Origin: an uncultured Actinomycetes bacterium
Lineage (GTDB): Bacteria; Actinomycetota; Coriobacteriia; Coriobacteriales; Atopobiaceae
NCBI GenBank assembly: GCA_900314685.1
Contig: OMWE01000011.1
Coordinates: 1 to 64,000 of the forward strand
Direction: 5' to 3'
DNA: 64,000 nucleotides
How positions within the stretch are numbered: position 1 is the stretch's first letter; each line of letters opens with the position of its first letter. The position numbers and the translations under genes are program-made. Below, piece by piece: positions 17,470 through 27,170 of the stretch. Under the pieces are notes generated by a model. That model saw nothing but the letters and a program-made list of their open reading frames with translations, did not search any database and was not told the origin of the DNA.

Positions 17470-18660
17470 TCACAACGTTCCGCGAAGTACCTCCTCCTGT
17501 GTGTCGTAGGCACTCCCGAGCACCTGTCTGCTGAGGGCTTCGCAGCCTTGTCGCGTGACGCCCGCATAGCTCTGAGCCGCAAGGTCATCCGTATAGTCGG
17601 CAAGTTTGTACGTCGTATACGCCGTGCCTGCCGCCATGTGCGTCACCGTCGGCCAGAGCTCGTAGCTCTCGATCCGCGGCCCGTCGGCGTCCTTGACCAA
17701 GGTCACCTTTGCCAAGCCGCCGACCGCCGTGAGCTCATGCCGGTTCTGGGCGGAGACGAAATTGCCCAGGGAGTAGTACACCAGGGTCCGGTGTCCGTCC
17801 GCGCGGGTCTTGACCTCGACGGGGCCCAGGCAGTGCGGGTGCGTGCCGCTCACGACGTCGACCCCGAGCTCACAGAGGAGGTCCGTATAGCGCCGCTGCA
17901 TCTCATCGGGGCCGGGTATGTACTCCGTGCCCCAGTGCGGGCAGACCACCACCAGGTCGGCCGACTCCCGCGCCCGGGCGACGTCAGCTCGGATGGCGTC
18001 CTCATCCAGCAGGTGCACCGCCCAAGGATTGCCTTCCGGCAGCGGGATGCCGTTGGTGCCGTAGGTGTAATTGAGGACCGCGACCTTGAAGCCGTCCTTC
18101 TCGTAGACATAGATGCCGTCGTAGGTCTCCTTGCTGTCGGCGGCACCCACCACGGCGACCCCGGGATGGTGCTCGCGCCAAAACGAAAGCTCGGCCGCCA
18201 GGCCGGCGACTCCTTTGTCGAGGGTATGGTTGGTCGCCTTGCAGACCACGTCGAAACCAGCGGCCGCCTCCGCGTCGCCTATCTCCTGCGGGCTGTTGAA
18301 CGTGGGGTAGCTGGACAGCCCCAGCTCCGTACCGCCGAGCAACGTCTCCTGGTTGACGATTGCCAGATCGGCAGCCTGCACATCGGGGGCAACCTGCGCA
18401 AAGAGATGGTCGTAGTCGTACGTACCGTCGGGCAGCTCGCCGCTCTCCCACACCGGGCGATGCACGAGCACGTCACCTACCATCACGAGCGAGATCGTGA
18501 CCGCCGGTGCTTGTTGCGGCGTGGCATCCGACACAAGCACTGCGGTCCGCGCCGGCGCGTCGGCCGACCCCGCCGCACCCGTCTGAGCTGGCACAAAGCA
18601 GCCGGTCAGCACAAGCGACAGGGCGAGCAGGTATGCGAGAAACGACCGTCTGGTCCTCAT
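17470..18660 (-). CDS. CapA/PgsA-family metallophosphoesterase-like lipoprotein
   Basis: The ATG at 18658-18660 behind GGAGGG gives a signal peptide with lipobox LVLTGC, so the protein is membrane-anchored outside the cell. Conserved metal-site blocks of the PGA_cap fold appear in order: VMVGDVLVHRPV, AIVNQETLLGG, CKATNHTLDKG, VVCPHWGTEYIPGP and GTHPHCLGPVEV, followed by YYSLGNFVSAQNR. Length (396 aa) is normal. CapA homologues take part in poly-gamma-glutamate capsule synthesis, but many actinobacterial copies are of unknown role and no capB/capC partner is present here. Confidence 0.88.
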   Translation of the reverse strand: MRTRRSFLAYLLALSLVLTGCFVPAQTGAAGSADAPARTAVLVSDATPQQAPAVTISLVMVGDVLVHRPVWESGELPDGTYDYDHLFAQVAPDVQAADLAIVNQETLLGGTELGLSSYPTFNSPQEIGDAEAAAGFDVVCKATNHTLDKGVAGLAAELSFWREHHPGVAVVGAADSKETYDGIYVYEKDGFKVAVLNYTYGTNGIPLPEGNPWAVHLLDEDAIRADVARARESADLVVVCPHWGTEYIPGPDEMQRRYTDLLCELGVDVVSGTHPHCLGPVEVKTRADGHRTLVYYSLGNFVSAQNRHELTAVGGLAKVTLVKDADGPRIESYELWPTVTHMAAGTAYTTYKLADYTDDLAAQSYAGVTRQGCEALSRQVLGSAYDTQEEVLRGTL

Positions 18661-18830
18661 GAAAACCCTCCGCACCGCACAAAGACGGACATGTCGAGTA
18701 TCGCATAGGGAATGGACATGCGTTGATAAGGGATTTCTCGTTTCGGTGACGTGACCAATGGGACCCCGACCGCGGCAAGGCCTGCGCTTGCGGCATAATA
18801 CGTACGACTGATTCCGTCGAAAGGAACGCC

Positions 18831-20195
18831 ATGGCCATCACGCCCGAGGAAGTCTTTGAGACCCGCAACATGGTCGCGCAGCAAAACCTCGACCTCCGCA
18901 CCATCACGATGGGCATCTCCCTGCTTGGCTGCTCCGACGAGGACATGGACCGCATGTGCACAAAGGTCTACGACCGCATCACGCACACGGCGGAGCACCT
19001 CGTACCGGTCGCCGAGCAGCTCGAGCGCGAGTACGGCATCCCCATCGCCAACAAGCGTGTGTCGGTGACCCCGATCGCCCAGGTCGCCGCCGCCTGCCCC
19101 GATGCGGACTTCTCCCCGCTCGCCGCCGCAATGGACCGCGCCGCCGCGACGCTGGGCATCGACTTTATGGGCGGCTTCTCCGCCCTCGTGCAAAAGGGCA
19201 TGGGCGATGCCGACCGCCGGCTGATCGACTCGATCCCCACGGCGCTCGCCTCCACCACGCGCGTGTGCTCGTCGGTCAATGTCGCGAGTCTGCGTGCCGG
19301 TATCAACATGGACGCCGTCCTGCTGATGGCCCAAAAGATGATCGACGCCGCCAAGGCGACCACCGACATCGACTGCTACGGTGCGGCCAAGCTGGTCGTC
19401 TTTTCCAACATGGTGGAGGACTCGCCCTTTATGGCCGGCGCCATCCACGGCACAGGCGAGGCCGACGCCGTGATCAACGTGGGCGTCTCCGGCCCCGGCG
19501 TGATGGCGGCGGCGCTCGAGCAGCTGCCCGAGACCGCCAACCTCATGGAGGTCGCGGAGACCATCAAGAAGACCGCCTTCAAGATCACCCGCGCCGGCGA
19601 GCTGATGAGCCGCGAGGCCGCGAGCCGCCTGGGCGTGGAGAAGGGCATCGTGGACCTCTCGCTCGCCCCGACCCCCGCCGCCGGCGACTCGGTCGCCAAG
19701 ATCCTCGAGATCATCGGCGTCGGCGAGTGCGGCGGTCCCGGCACCACCTGCGCCCTCGCGCTGCTCAACGACTGCGTGAAGAAGGGCGGTGTGATGGCCT
19801 CCTCCTCGGTGGGCGGCCTATCCGGCGCCTTCATCCCCGTCTCCGAGGACGCGGGCATGATCCGCGCGGCCGAGGACGGCTCCCTCTCGATCGAGAAGCT
19901 CGAGGCCATGACCTCCGTCTGCTCGGTCGGCCTGGACATGATTGCCATCCCCGGCGACACGCCCGTGGAAGCCATCGCCGGCATCATCGCCGACGAGATG
20001 GCAATCGGCGTGATCAACAACAAGACGACCGCCGTCCGCCTGATCCCCGCGATCGGCCACAAGGAGGGCGACGTCCTGGAGTTCGGCGGCCTCTTTGGCT
20101 CCGCGCCCGTGATGCCCGTCAACCGGTTCGCCGGCAGCGTGCTCGTCCACCGCGGCGGCCGCTTCCCCGCCCCGCTCAACTCCCTCAAGAACTAG
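18831..20195 (+). CDS. PFL family protein (UPF0210 / DUF711)
   Basis: The 454-residue cytoplasmic protein starts at ATG 18831 behind GAAAGGAACG, with CATAAT at about 18794 as a possible -10. [54 protein letters not shown] and [19 protein letters not shown] are the family's conserved blocks. The fold is related to glycyl-radical enzymes, but the family lacks a glycyl-radical site and its function is unknown. In many genomes it is preceded by a small ACT-domain gene; none is seen here. Length agrees with the family norm of about 450. Confidence 0.9.
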   Translation: MAITPEEVFETRNMVAQQNLDLRTITMGISLLGCSDEDMDRMCTKVYDRITHTAEHLVPVAEQLEREYGIPIANKRVSVTPIAQVAAACPDADFSPLAAAMDRAAATLGIDFMGGFSALVQKGMGDADRRLIDSIPTALASTTRVCSSVNVASLRAGINMDAVLLMAQKMIDAAKATTDIDCYGAAKLVVFSNMVEDSPFMAGAIHGTGEADAVINVGVSGPGVMAAALEQLPETANLMEVAETIKKTAFKITRAGELMSREAASRLGVEKGIVDLSLAPTPAAGDSVAKILEIIGVGECGGPGTTCALALLNDCVKKGGVMASSSVGGLSGAFIPVSEDAGMIRAAEDGSLSIEKLEAMTSVCSVGLDMIAIPGDTPVEAIAGIIADEMAIGVINNKTTAVRLIPAIGHKEGDVLEFGGLFGSAPVMPVNRFAGSVLVHRGGRFPAPLNSLKN

Positions 20196-20205
20196 CCGGA
20201 CCGAC

Positions 20206-21348
20206 GTGGGCAGGCGACCCGCAAACAAATACGACGCGAGCAGACGACCCGTGCAAAGACCCGGTGCGAACACGCGCCTTACGGCTGGGCATCAGAATGC
20301 CGGAAGAAGAACCACGCGGAAGCGAACGCCCGTCTTTGCACTGGTGGCTCTCGGTACGGTCCTGGCGGGCTGCCTGTTGGCTTTCTCCTGCGAGGGCCGC
20401 AACCCCGAGACCGCCGGATCCGCAGGCGCGACTACGGATTCGGCTGCCCCCGTCGAGGTCAGCGACTCCCAGGAGCCTGAGGTCGACTCCCCGGAGCCCG
20501 AGGACGAGCCTGCAGACGATAGCGGCGACACCGACAAGGCGGCTGCACCCGAGGCAGAGACGCCCGCCGTCAGCGCCCGGTCCATCGCCCACGAGTTTGT
20601 GACGGGCGGCGATGCGGCGACCCCGCTCCAGGGCACGCAGGCATATGCGGATTTCGCCGAGGCCGTCGGTAGCATCGAGGACGCCGGCTACGAGGTCAGC
20701 GTGGTCGTCTACTGCCCAGAGACCGAATCGGGCTTTACGTACAACGCCGACCAGCAGTACTACAGCGCGAGCACGATCAAGGCCCCCTTTGTGGCCGCCC
20801 TCTACCAGACGCAGGTCGACGGCGGGAAGCTCCCGCTCGACGACGTGGATGGCACGGTGGAGCAGACCATCGTCAACTCCGACAACGTGTGCTACCGCAA
20901 GCTGCGCGACTCGTACTCGGACTGCTTCGGCCCCTGGCTCAAGTCCAACGACGTCGACCTCGGCAAATACGGCAGTTACCAGCAGATGAGCACCTGGTAC
21001 TACCTCACGCTCAACCCGAGTCAGCTCGCCCAGATGTGGATCGGCATATACGGCTACCTCTCCGAGGCGCAGACCCCCGCGGCGACGCAGCTCAAGGGCT
21101 ATCTCGAGGAGCGCACGACCTCCCCGCTGCGCGATGCGCTCGGTGATAAGTACACGACCTAGGGCAAGGCCGGCTGGTTCTACGAAGACAGCGATTATGA
21201 CTCTGCACCCTGCGCCAATGAGGCGGGCGTGGTGTTTGCCGATAAGCCATACATCGTCGCCGTGATGAGCACGGAGGAGGCCAACCTAGAGGCGCTCGAG
21301 CCCGTCTTTGCCGCGGTCGACGAGCTCCACGGGCTCTACGCGGGTTAG
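20206..21348 (+). pseudogene. Class A beta-lactamase-fold serine hydrolase interrupted by an amber codon
   Basis: A short basic N-terminus, one membrane segment (about residues 43-60) and a Pro/Glu/Asp-rich linker lead to a serine hydrolase domain. YYSASTIKAPF has the S189-x-x-K192 pair, and IVNSDNVCYRKL has the SDN motif (225-227). The frame meets TAG at 21160-21162, directly before GKAGWF, the K-x-G motif needed for catalysis. Beyond the TAG the same frame runs 61 more codons with clear family character (EAGVVFADKPYIVAVMS) to TAG 21346-21348. The product is either truncated and inactive, or the stop is a sequencing error. The GTG start at 20206 is weakly supported. Confidence 0.75.
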
Positions 21349-21360
21349 TTATTTGGTTGG

Positions 21361-22284
21361 TTAGCCGAGGAAGCGCACCTCGGGCTCCAGGCGCACACCG
21401 TATTGACGCTCTACCTCGTCCTGCACGTGCTCGATGACCGCGCGGACGTCGGCTGCCGTCGCACCGCCGAGGTTCACGACAAAGCCAGCGTGCTTGGTCG
21501 AGACCGCGGCGCCGCCGACCTGATAGCCCCGCAGGCCTGCGTCGGAGATGAGCTTGCCGGCAAAGTAGCCCTCGGGGCGTTTGAAGGTGGAGCCCGCGCT
21601 GGGCTTGTCGAGCGGTTGTTTTTCTTCCCGACGGGCCGTGAGGTCGTCCATCTTGGCGCGGATGTCCTCGGGGTCGCCGTGATGCAGCTTGAACGTGGCG
21701 GACAGCACGATGAGGCCCTCTTCGCGGATGCGGCTCTGACGGTAGCCGAAATCCAGCTCGTCGACCCCGTACTGCCTGACGTCGCCCTCGGGCGTGATCA
21801 CGCGCACGCTCTCGATCACGTCGGCCATGCACCCGTCGTAGGCGCCCGCGTTCATGAAGCACGCGCCGCCGACCGTACCGGGGATGCCGCAGGCGAATTC
21901 AAGGCCGGTCAGCCCCAGCTCGCAGGCCATCTCGGCCGCTTCCTTGAGCGTGACGCCCGCCTCGCATGTCATCTCTTTCTCGTCGACGTCGACGCCCGTC
22001 AGGCCGTCGGCGAGGCCCACAATCACGCCGCGGTAGCCCTCGTCGGACACCAACAGGTCGGATCCGCGGCCGAGCACAAAGAAGGGCAGGTCCTTCTCGC
22101 GGCACAGGTCGATGACATCGCGGAGCTCATCGATGTCTTCGGGCATGACATACAGGTCGGCAGGTCCGCCGATCTCAAAGGTGGTGTGCTCGCTCAGAGG
22201 CTCGTCCGTGAGTACGTCTTCCTCGCCCACGATCGAACGGAACTTCCAAGCAAGCCCGTCTAAGTCATAACCGCTGTCGGACAT
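21361..22284 (-). CDS. murB: UDP-N-acetylenolpyruvoylglucosamine reductase
   Basis: MurB makes UDP-MurNAc for peptidoglycan using FAD and NADPH. LSEHTTFEIGGPADLYV and the FAD loop FVLGRGSDLLVSDEGYRG (canonical form GGGSNLLV; here two substitutions) come first. GLTGLEFACGIPGTVGGACFMNAGAYDGC follows, then the catalytic serine region PSAGSTFKRPEGYFAGKLI and the terminal Glu in LEPEVRFLG. The start is taken at ATG 22282-22284, four bases after GAGGAG; the ATG immediately before it is too close. It is 77 bases downstream of rsmJ on the same strand. Confidence 0.95.
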   Translation of the reverse strand: MSDSGYDLDGLAWKFRSIVGEEDVLTDEPLSEHTTFEIGGPADLYVMPEDIDELRDVIDLCREKDLPFFVLGRGSDLLVSDEGYRGVIVGLADGLTGVDVDEKEMTCEAGVTLKEAAEMACELGLTGLEFACGIPGTVGGACFMNAGAYDGCMADVIESVRVITPEGDVRQYGVDELDFGYRQSRIREEGLIVLSATFKLHHGDPEDIRAKMDDLTARREEKQPLDKPSAGSTFKRPEGYFAGKLISDAGLRGYQVGGAAVSTKHAGFVVNLGGATAADVRAVIEHVQDEVERQYGVRLEPEVRFLG

Positions 22285-22361
22285 CATTCTCCTCGCCCTG
22301 GGGTACATGTGCATGCCTTAGTGTAACCGAACACCGCGGCAACCACCGTACGATAGCACGC

Positions 22362-23012
22362 TCACGGCCGCGGGGGCACGATTACGTCAAATCTCACGGC
22401 TTTGCCCGCGAGCGAGTAGCTCGGTTTCGCACCGGCAAGATAGGGCCCTTTGACGGGGCGTTTGACGACGACCTTGCGCGGGTGCACGGCGAGGGCTGCG
22501 TCCAGGAGCTCCTCGGGATTGGCGCAGGGACGTTCGAGCTCGTGCAGGAGTTGGAACTTCTTGCCCACCGCCGCGCTCTTGCGGCGCTCGGGGAACATGG
22601 GGTCCAGGTAGACCACGTCGGGCGGCGCCGCCTCGGACGACGCGAGCCCCCGCAGGGCGGCGATGCTGTCGCCCTCGTGGGCCTGCATGCGGGCGACCGG
22701 ATCGGCCAGACGCGGATCGGACGCCGCACGCCTGAGCGAGTCCTTGAGCAGCTCCGCGATCACGTGGTCGCTCTCGTAGAGCGTCACGATAAATCCCGCG
22801 GCGGCGAGCAGCAGGGAGTCCTCGCCCAAGCCGGCGGTCGCGTCGAACGCCGTGGGCGCCTCCACGCCGCGAACCTTGGCGGCCCGTACGAGCAGCTCGC
22901 GGGAGAGACGGTCGCGGCGCAGGCGGGGAAGCATACCCGTGAGGTCGGGGGTCATCTCGAGGCCGTCTGCCCCCACCAGCGTCAGTCCTTCTTGTCCGTC
23001 GCGAAGCTCCAC
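22362..23012 (-). CDS. rsmJ: RsmJ-like class I SAM-dependent 16S rRNA methyltransferase
   Basis: The SAM-binding motif I is AFDATAGLGEDSLLLAAAGF and the motif IV-like block is VVYLDPMFPERRKSAAVGKKFQLLHEL. The latter, with DPMFP and the run of basic residues, marks the RsmJ/DUF548 group that methylates 16S rRNA G1516 in E. coli. The start is a GTG at 23010-23012, 24 bases after the amidohydrolase stop, so it is probably the last gene of the patatin-amidohydrolase operon. At 216 residues it is somewhat shorter than E. coli RsmJ (about 250). Confidence 0.8.
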   Translation of the reverse strand: MELRDGQEGLTLVGADGLEMTPDLTGMLPRLRRDRLSRELLVRAAKVRGVEAPTAFDATAGLGEDSLLLAAAGFIVTLYESDHVIAELLKDSLRRAASDPRLADPVARMQAHEGDSIAALRGLASSEAAPPDVVYLDPMFPERRKSAAVGKKFQLLHELERPCANPEELLDAALAVHPRKVVVKRPVKGPYLAGAKPSYSLAGKAVRFDVIVPPRP

Positions 23013-23036
23013 GTATGTCTTTACTCCACGTACGTC

Positions 23037-24329
23037 TTACTTTGCCGTCAGGAACTTGTCGAGCTCGCGGTCGACCTGGGCCTTGCGTGAGACATGCGGG
23101 TGGCGGATCAGCTGGCCGCGCGCGACGACCATGTCGACGTGGCGCAGGGCGCAGAGGTCCTCGAGCGGGTTGGCGGCACAGACGATCATGTCGGCGGACT
23201 TGCCGGGCTCGATCGAACCGGTGACGTCGCCGAGGCCGAGGAGCTGGGCGTTGCGCAGGGTCGCCGTATAGAGCGCGAACTGCTCGGAGACGCCCACGTA
23301 GTTGTGGAAGTAGACGAGCTCGCGCCAGAAGTCGTACTGGGAGATCCAGGGGCAGCCGACGTCGTTGCCGAGGGCGACGGGGACCCCGGCCTCGAGCGCC
23401 GCCTTGGAGCAGGCGACGATACCGTCGAAGACGATCTTGCCGTTGTACTGCTCCACCTCGGACGCGTTGGAGACGCTGCGGTCGAAGAGCGCGTACGGCA
23501 GCGCAGGCGAGATGGTCGTGGTAAGGAAGGAGCCGCGCTCCTGGAAGAGCCGGATGATCTCGTCGTCCGGCTGGGCGCCGTGCTCGATGGAGTCGACGCC
23601 GCACTCGAGCGCGACCTTGAGGCCCTCGACGCCCTCCACGTGCGCCGCGACCTTGAACCCGCAGGCGTGGGCCTCGTCGCAGGCGGCCCGGACCATCTCG
23701 GGCGGCATCTTGAGCTCGCCGGGGACGCCCTTGGCCTTGGCGTCCATCACGCCGCCGGTGATCATGAGCTTGATGAAGTCCACGCCCTGCCGCTGTCCCT
23801 TGCGCACCAGCTGGCGTGCCTCCTCCGGGCTGGTCGCAGGCACGGCGACGGAGCCGGCCATGTGGCCGCCGGGCACGGAGATGCCCTCGTTGCTCGTGAT
23901 GATGCGGGGACCGACCTGGCGTCCCGCGTTGATCGCGTCGCGCACGCGGGTGTCGAGGTCGCGCAGGCCGCCGACCGTGCGGATGGTCGTGACGCCGCTC
24001 ATGAGCTCGATCTTGGCGTACTCCCCCACCAGCTTGTGGGCGACAGCGGCCGAGACCGGGTTGGAAAAGAGCTTTTCGACCAGTGCGGTGTTGTCGCGCT
24101 GCTTCTTCTGCGGTTTGCCGTTGCCCGCGAGATGCACGTGCATGTTGATGAGGCCAGGCAGCAGGTAGCGGCCGCCGAGGTCGACGACCTCGCAGCCGGC
24201 GATGTCCTCGAGGCTCTCCACGAGGGAGACGATCTTGTCGTCCTCGACGATCACGGCACGCCCGGTCTGGGGCTCCATGTACTCCGTACCGTCGAGGATG
24301 ATGCCGTTCACGTATGCGTAGCGCGTCAT
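23037..24329 (-). CDS. Metal-dependent amidohydrolase (imidazolonepropionase / Xaa-Pro dipeptidase-like branch)
   Basis: ATG 24327-24329 follows AAAGGAGCACGC, giving 430 residues. Metal ligands of the amidohydrolase superfamily are visible: LPGLINMHVHLAG (HxH), FIKLMITGG with the carbamylatable Lys, KVAAHVEG, SIEHGAQ and ALGNDVGCP. The pattern with Lys and NDVG fits the subgroup of N-acyl-amino-acid or prolidase-like enzymes. It lies between a second amidohydrolase gene (85 bases upstream) and rsmJ (24 bases downstream). The substrate is not known; a small amide or cyclic amide from diet or purine breakdown is a guess. Confidence 0.85.
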   Translation of the reverse strand: MTRYAYVNGIILDGTEYMEPQTGRAVIVEDDKIVSLVESLEDIAGCEVVDLGGRYLLPGLINMHVHLAGNGKPQKKQRDNTALVEKLFSNPVSAAVAHKLVGEYAKIELMSGVTTIRTVGGLRDLDTRVRDAINAGRQVGPRIITSNEGISVPGGHMAGSVAVPATSPEEARQLVRKGQRQGVDFIKLMITGGVMDAKAKGVPGELKMPPEMVRAACDEAHACGFKVAAHVEGVEGLKVALECGVDSIEHGAQPDDEIIRLFQERGSFLTTTISPALPYALFDRSVSNASEVEQYNGKIVFDGIVACSKAALEAGVPVALGNDVGCPWISQYDFWRELVYFHNYVGVSEQFALYTATLRNAQLLGLGDVTGSIEPGKSADMIVCAANPLEDLCALRHVDMVVARGQLIRHPHVSRKAQVDRELDKFLTAK

Positions 24330-24414
24330 GCGTGCTCCTTTGCGTGCTTGTCTTCGCGTGTGTCTGCGCGTCTGTCCTTGCCGGTCGGTAGGGCAAGTCG
24401 ATAAGGTGAGGATA

Positions 24415-25728
24415 CTAGGCGGTGAGACGGCGCGTGAGCTCGGCACAGGTCGCGTAGATCTCCTCGGGATCGGCGCCCACGTGATAGCGCTCGGTCCCGT
24501 CGAAGCGGTCGTAGAGGACCTTGCCCGCGATCATGGTCATCTTGACGTTGGACTTGGAGCCCGCGTAGACGACGTTGGCCGCGATGTTGTGGAGGGGCTG
24601 CATATTGGGCTGGTCGAGGTCGATCAGGACGAGGTCGGCCAGCTTGCCTGCGGCGATGCAGTCCGCGTCGGGGATGCACATGATGTGGGCGCCCTGGTAG
24701 GTGGCCATACGCAGCACGTCGTAGGCGGGCACGGCGGAGGCGTCCTGGTCGCGGAGCTTGGCCAGCGCGGTCACGAGGAACATCTCGCGGAACATGTCGA
24801 GGCAGTTGTTGGAGGCGGGGCCGTCGGTGCCGATCGCGACGGGGATACCCGCCGCGAGATAGGCGCTGATCGGGGCGATGCCGCTCGCGAGCTTGGCGTT
24901 GGAGGCCGGGTTGGTGACAACGCCGATGCCCTTGTCGCGCATGATCGCGCGGTCCTCTTCGTTGGTCCAGACCAGGTGGTAGCCCGCGCCACCGTAGTCG
25001 AACATGCCCATATCGGCCAGGTATGCGATGGGGGTCTTGCCGTAGCGCCCGATGCAGCCCTCGGTCTCGGCGCTGGTCTCCTCGCAGTGCGTGAAGACGG
25101 GTGCCTGGTAGCGGCGCGCCATGTCCGCGAACTGCTCCATCAGCTCGGTCGAGCAGGTGTACTCGGCGTGGAAGCCGATCTCAAAGCTCGTGAGGTCGCT
25201 CACGCCGTTGAGCTCCTTGTACCAGCGCTCGACGTCGGCGGCGGACTGGGAGAAGTTGTTGCACGAGCCGACCTGCACGCAGCGCATGCCCAAGTCGTTG
25301 CAGGCCTCGGCGATGGACTCCGGCGTGAGGTACATCTCCATGACCGAGGTGACGCCGGTCGTGAGGTACTCGAGGATGGCCAGCTTGGTGAGCTCGCGGA
25401 TGTCGTCGGGCGTCAGGCGCGCCTCATAGGGAAAGACCTGGTTGTTGAGCCAGTCCTGCAAGGGCAGGTCGTCGGCGTGCGAGCGCAGGAAGGTCATCGC
25501 GGAGTGCGTGTGCGCGTCCTTGAAGCCGGGCATGAGCAGGTTGCCGCCGCAGTCGATCTCGCGGTCGAAGGCCGGCGATACGGCCCCTGCCGCACCGTCC
25601 GTCTTGCCGGCGCCCGCATATACGATACGGTCGCCGTCGACCCATACCTCGCCCTCAAAGATCGGCTGGTCAGACGCCTTCTCGCCAGCCATAGTCAGGA
25701 TGCGAGCGTTGTAAAGCCTTGTCTTCAT
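24415..25728 (-). CDS. Amidohydrolase of the SAH/MTA deaminase (TrzA/AtzA-like) group
   Basis: The 437-residue protein has the deaminase layout: MPGFKDAHTHSAMTFLRSHADDLPLQDWL (HxH), EIGFHAEYTCS, VFTHCEETSAETEGC and IGTDGPASNNCLDMF with the metal Asp. These match 5-methylthioadenosine/S-adenosylhomocysteine deaminases, which remove the amino group from adenine-type nucleosides. Start ATG 25726-25728 with AAGGGG upstream. It follows the patatin gene by 37 bases and precedes the second amidohydrolase by 85. Guanine or other aminohydrolase activity cannot be excluded. Confidence 0.85.
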   Translation of the reverse strand: MKTRLYNARILTMAGEKASDQPIFEGEVWVDGDRIVYAGAGKTDGAAGAVSPAFDREIDCGGNLLMPGFKDAHTHSAMTFLRSHADDLPLQDWLNNQVFPYEARLTPDDIRELTKLAILEYLTTGVTSVMEMYLTPESIAEACNDLGMRCVQVGSCNNFSQSAADVERWYKELNGVSDLTSFEIGFHAEYTCSTELMEQFADMARRYQAPVFTHCEETSAETEGCIGRYGKTPIAYLADMGMFDYGGAGYHLVWTNEEDRAIMRDKGIGVVTNPASNAKLASGIAPISAYLAAGIPVAIGTDGPASNNCLDMFREMFLVTALAKLRDQDASAVPAYDVLRMATYQGAHIMCIPDADCIAAGKLADLVLIDLDQPNMQPLHNIAANVVYAGSKSNVKMTMIAGKVLYDRFDGTERYHVGADPEEIYATCAELTRRLTA

Positions 25729-25765
25729 ATCGACTGCCCCTTGGATAATCGTCTGTTTCAGCTGC

Positions 25766-26869
25766 CTACTCCGCGGCGAGGTAGGCGCGCAGGCGCGGGA
25801 GCTCGCGCACCATATCGTTGTAGCCGAGCCAGTAGAGCTCGCCGAGTTTCTCGACGTCGCCCTCGAAGCGGCTCACCGTCACCGGCTCGCTCGGGGCCAA
25901 GACAAACACGCGGCCCGCGGCCTCATCAGCGTCGAGCTCGTCGAGCAGCTGGTTGTAGCGCAGGTGGTTGCTGCTCATCGCCTCGGCCAGCAGCGGGTAG
26001 GTGCGGCCGTACATCGTCTCGATCAGACGCTGCGTGGCGTCGCTCTCGGGGTCGGCGCGGAAGCCGCGGTCGCGGGTCTTGATGACCATGACCTTCTTGC
26101 AGCCCAGATGGAATGCCTTCTTGTACGGGATGTGGCAGTCGAGACCGCCGTCGAGATAGGGCGTCCCCTCGATCCGCACCGGCAGCGAGACGTACGGCAC
26201 CGTCGCAGAGGCGCGGATGGCCTGCTCGAAGTCGACGTTGTCGCTCTTCTCGAAATAGTGGTCGCGGCCGTTGGTGCAATCGGTCGCCGTCACATAGAAG
26301 GCCCGGCTGGGATTGTAGAGACGCTGGTAATCGACATGCGCCTCGGGGGCGAGCTCGTTGAAGAAGTACGAGAAGCCCGTGATGCCGTGGTCGCGCACCA
26401 TCGCGCCTGCGCCGCAGTAGTTGGTATCGTGGCGGTAGGTCAGGTTGAGGCGCGCCGACGTACCGATCTGACCGGCCAGGTAGCAGATACCCGACATCGC
26501 GCCGCCGGACACGCCGATGGTGATACGGAAGTTGATGTCATCCATCATCAGCGCGTCGAGGGCACCCTGTGTGTAGATCACGCGCCAGGCACCGCCCTCG
26601 AGGACGATGGCGCCCTCGGTGATTGCGCTGCTCGCACGACCGGAGGGGATATAGCCGACCTTGCTGTACACACGCGAGCCGGGAGGCGGGACCGGCAGGC
26701 CCGAGAGGTTGACGTCAGGCACCGGGAGGTCCGGCAGGGAGACGTCGGGCAACGACACAGGCAGGTCCGGCAGGGAGATATCCGGGACGGGAATCTGCGA
26801 GATCGGGAGGTCGGGCAGGATATCGGGCACGGGGACGTTCTTCATGGGAATCTGCGGGATGGAAAGCAC
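25766..26869 (-). CDS. Patatin-like phospholipase with a Pro-Asp-Leu-Pro repeat N-terminus
   Basis: The catalytic domain (about residues 85-365) has AIVLEGGAWRVIYTQG (oxyanion hole), the nucleophile elbow GVSGG with S121, and YLDGGLD with catalytic D240, the Ser-Asp dyad of bacterial patatins. It should hydrolyse acyl esters of phospholipids or related lipids. The first 60 residues are unusual: short repeats around PDLPV, PDVSL and PDISL, with no signal peptide. The start is a GTG at 26867-26869 behind GAGAGG. It appears to lead an operon with two amidohydrolases and rsmJ. Confidence 0.87.
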   Translation of the reverse strand: MLSIPQIPMKNVPVPDILPDLPISQIPVPDISLPDLPVSLPDVSLPDLPVPDVNLSGLPVPPPGSRVYSKVGYIPSGRASSAITEGAIVLEGGAWRVIYTQGALDALMMDDINFRITIGVSGGAMSGICYLAGQIGTSARLNLTYRHDTNYCGAGAMVRDHGITGFSYFFNELAPEAHVDYQRLYNPSRAFYVTATDCTNGRDHYFEKSDNVDFEQAIRASATVPYVSLPVRIEGTPYLDGGLDCHIPYKKAFHLGCKKVMVIKTRDRGFRADPESDATQRLIETMYGRTYPLLAEAMSSNHLRYNQLLDELDADEAAGRVFVLAPSEPVTVSRFEGDVEKLGELYWLGYNDMVRELPRLRAYLAAE

Positions 26870-27170
26870 GGTTCATCGCCTCTCGGTTTGGGTGGCATCT
26901 TTTCCAGTATCGCTGTTGCGCGCGTCTATTGTCTGTCGAAACAGGGCGCCGCTCGCCCAATTTCATCAGTTTATGACAGAGCGAGAAACCACGGCTTGAT
27001 TTCGAGATCTTTACGGGTGTGCGGCAATATGCCGGTTTATGTCATTTGACGCTCTTGTGATAATTGCCAGAGCTGTGGAAAAAGCGTCGATAACGTGCAA
27101 GAATAGCCCGCGGTCACCCAAGAAACACAGTGGTTACATTCAATACCTGCACGTCAAGAGGAGAGCACCC
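26870..27170. other. Intergenic region between divergent patatin and ygjV-like genes
   Basis: No gene is seen. The stretch is less GC-rich than its surroundings and contains several possible -35 and -10 words, such as TTGACG near 27050 and GATAAC near 27090, but no promoter I would place firmly. It separates two divergent transcripts. Confidence 0.5.
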
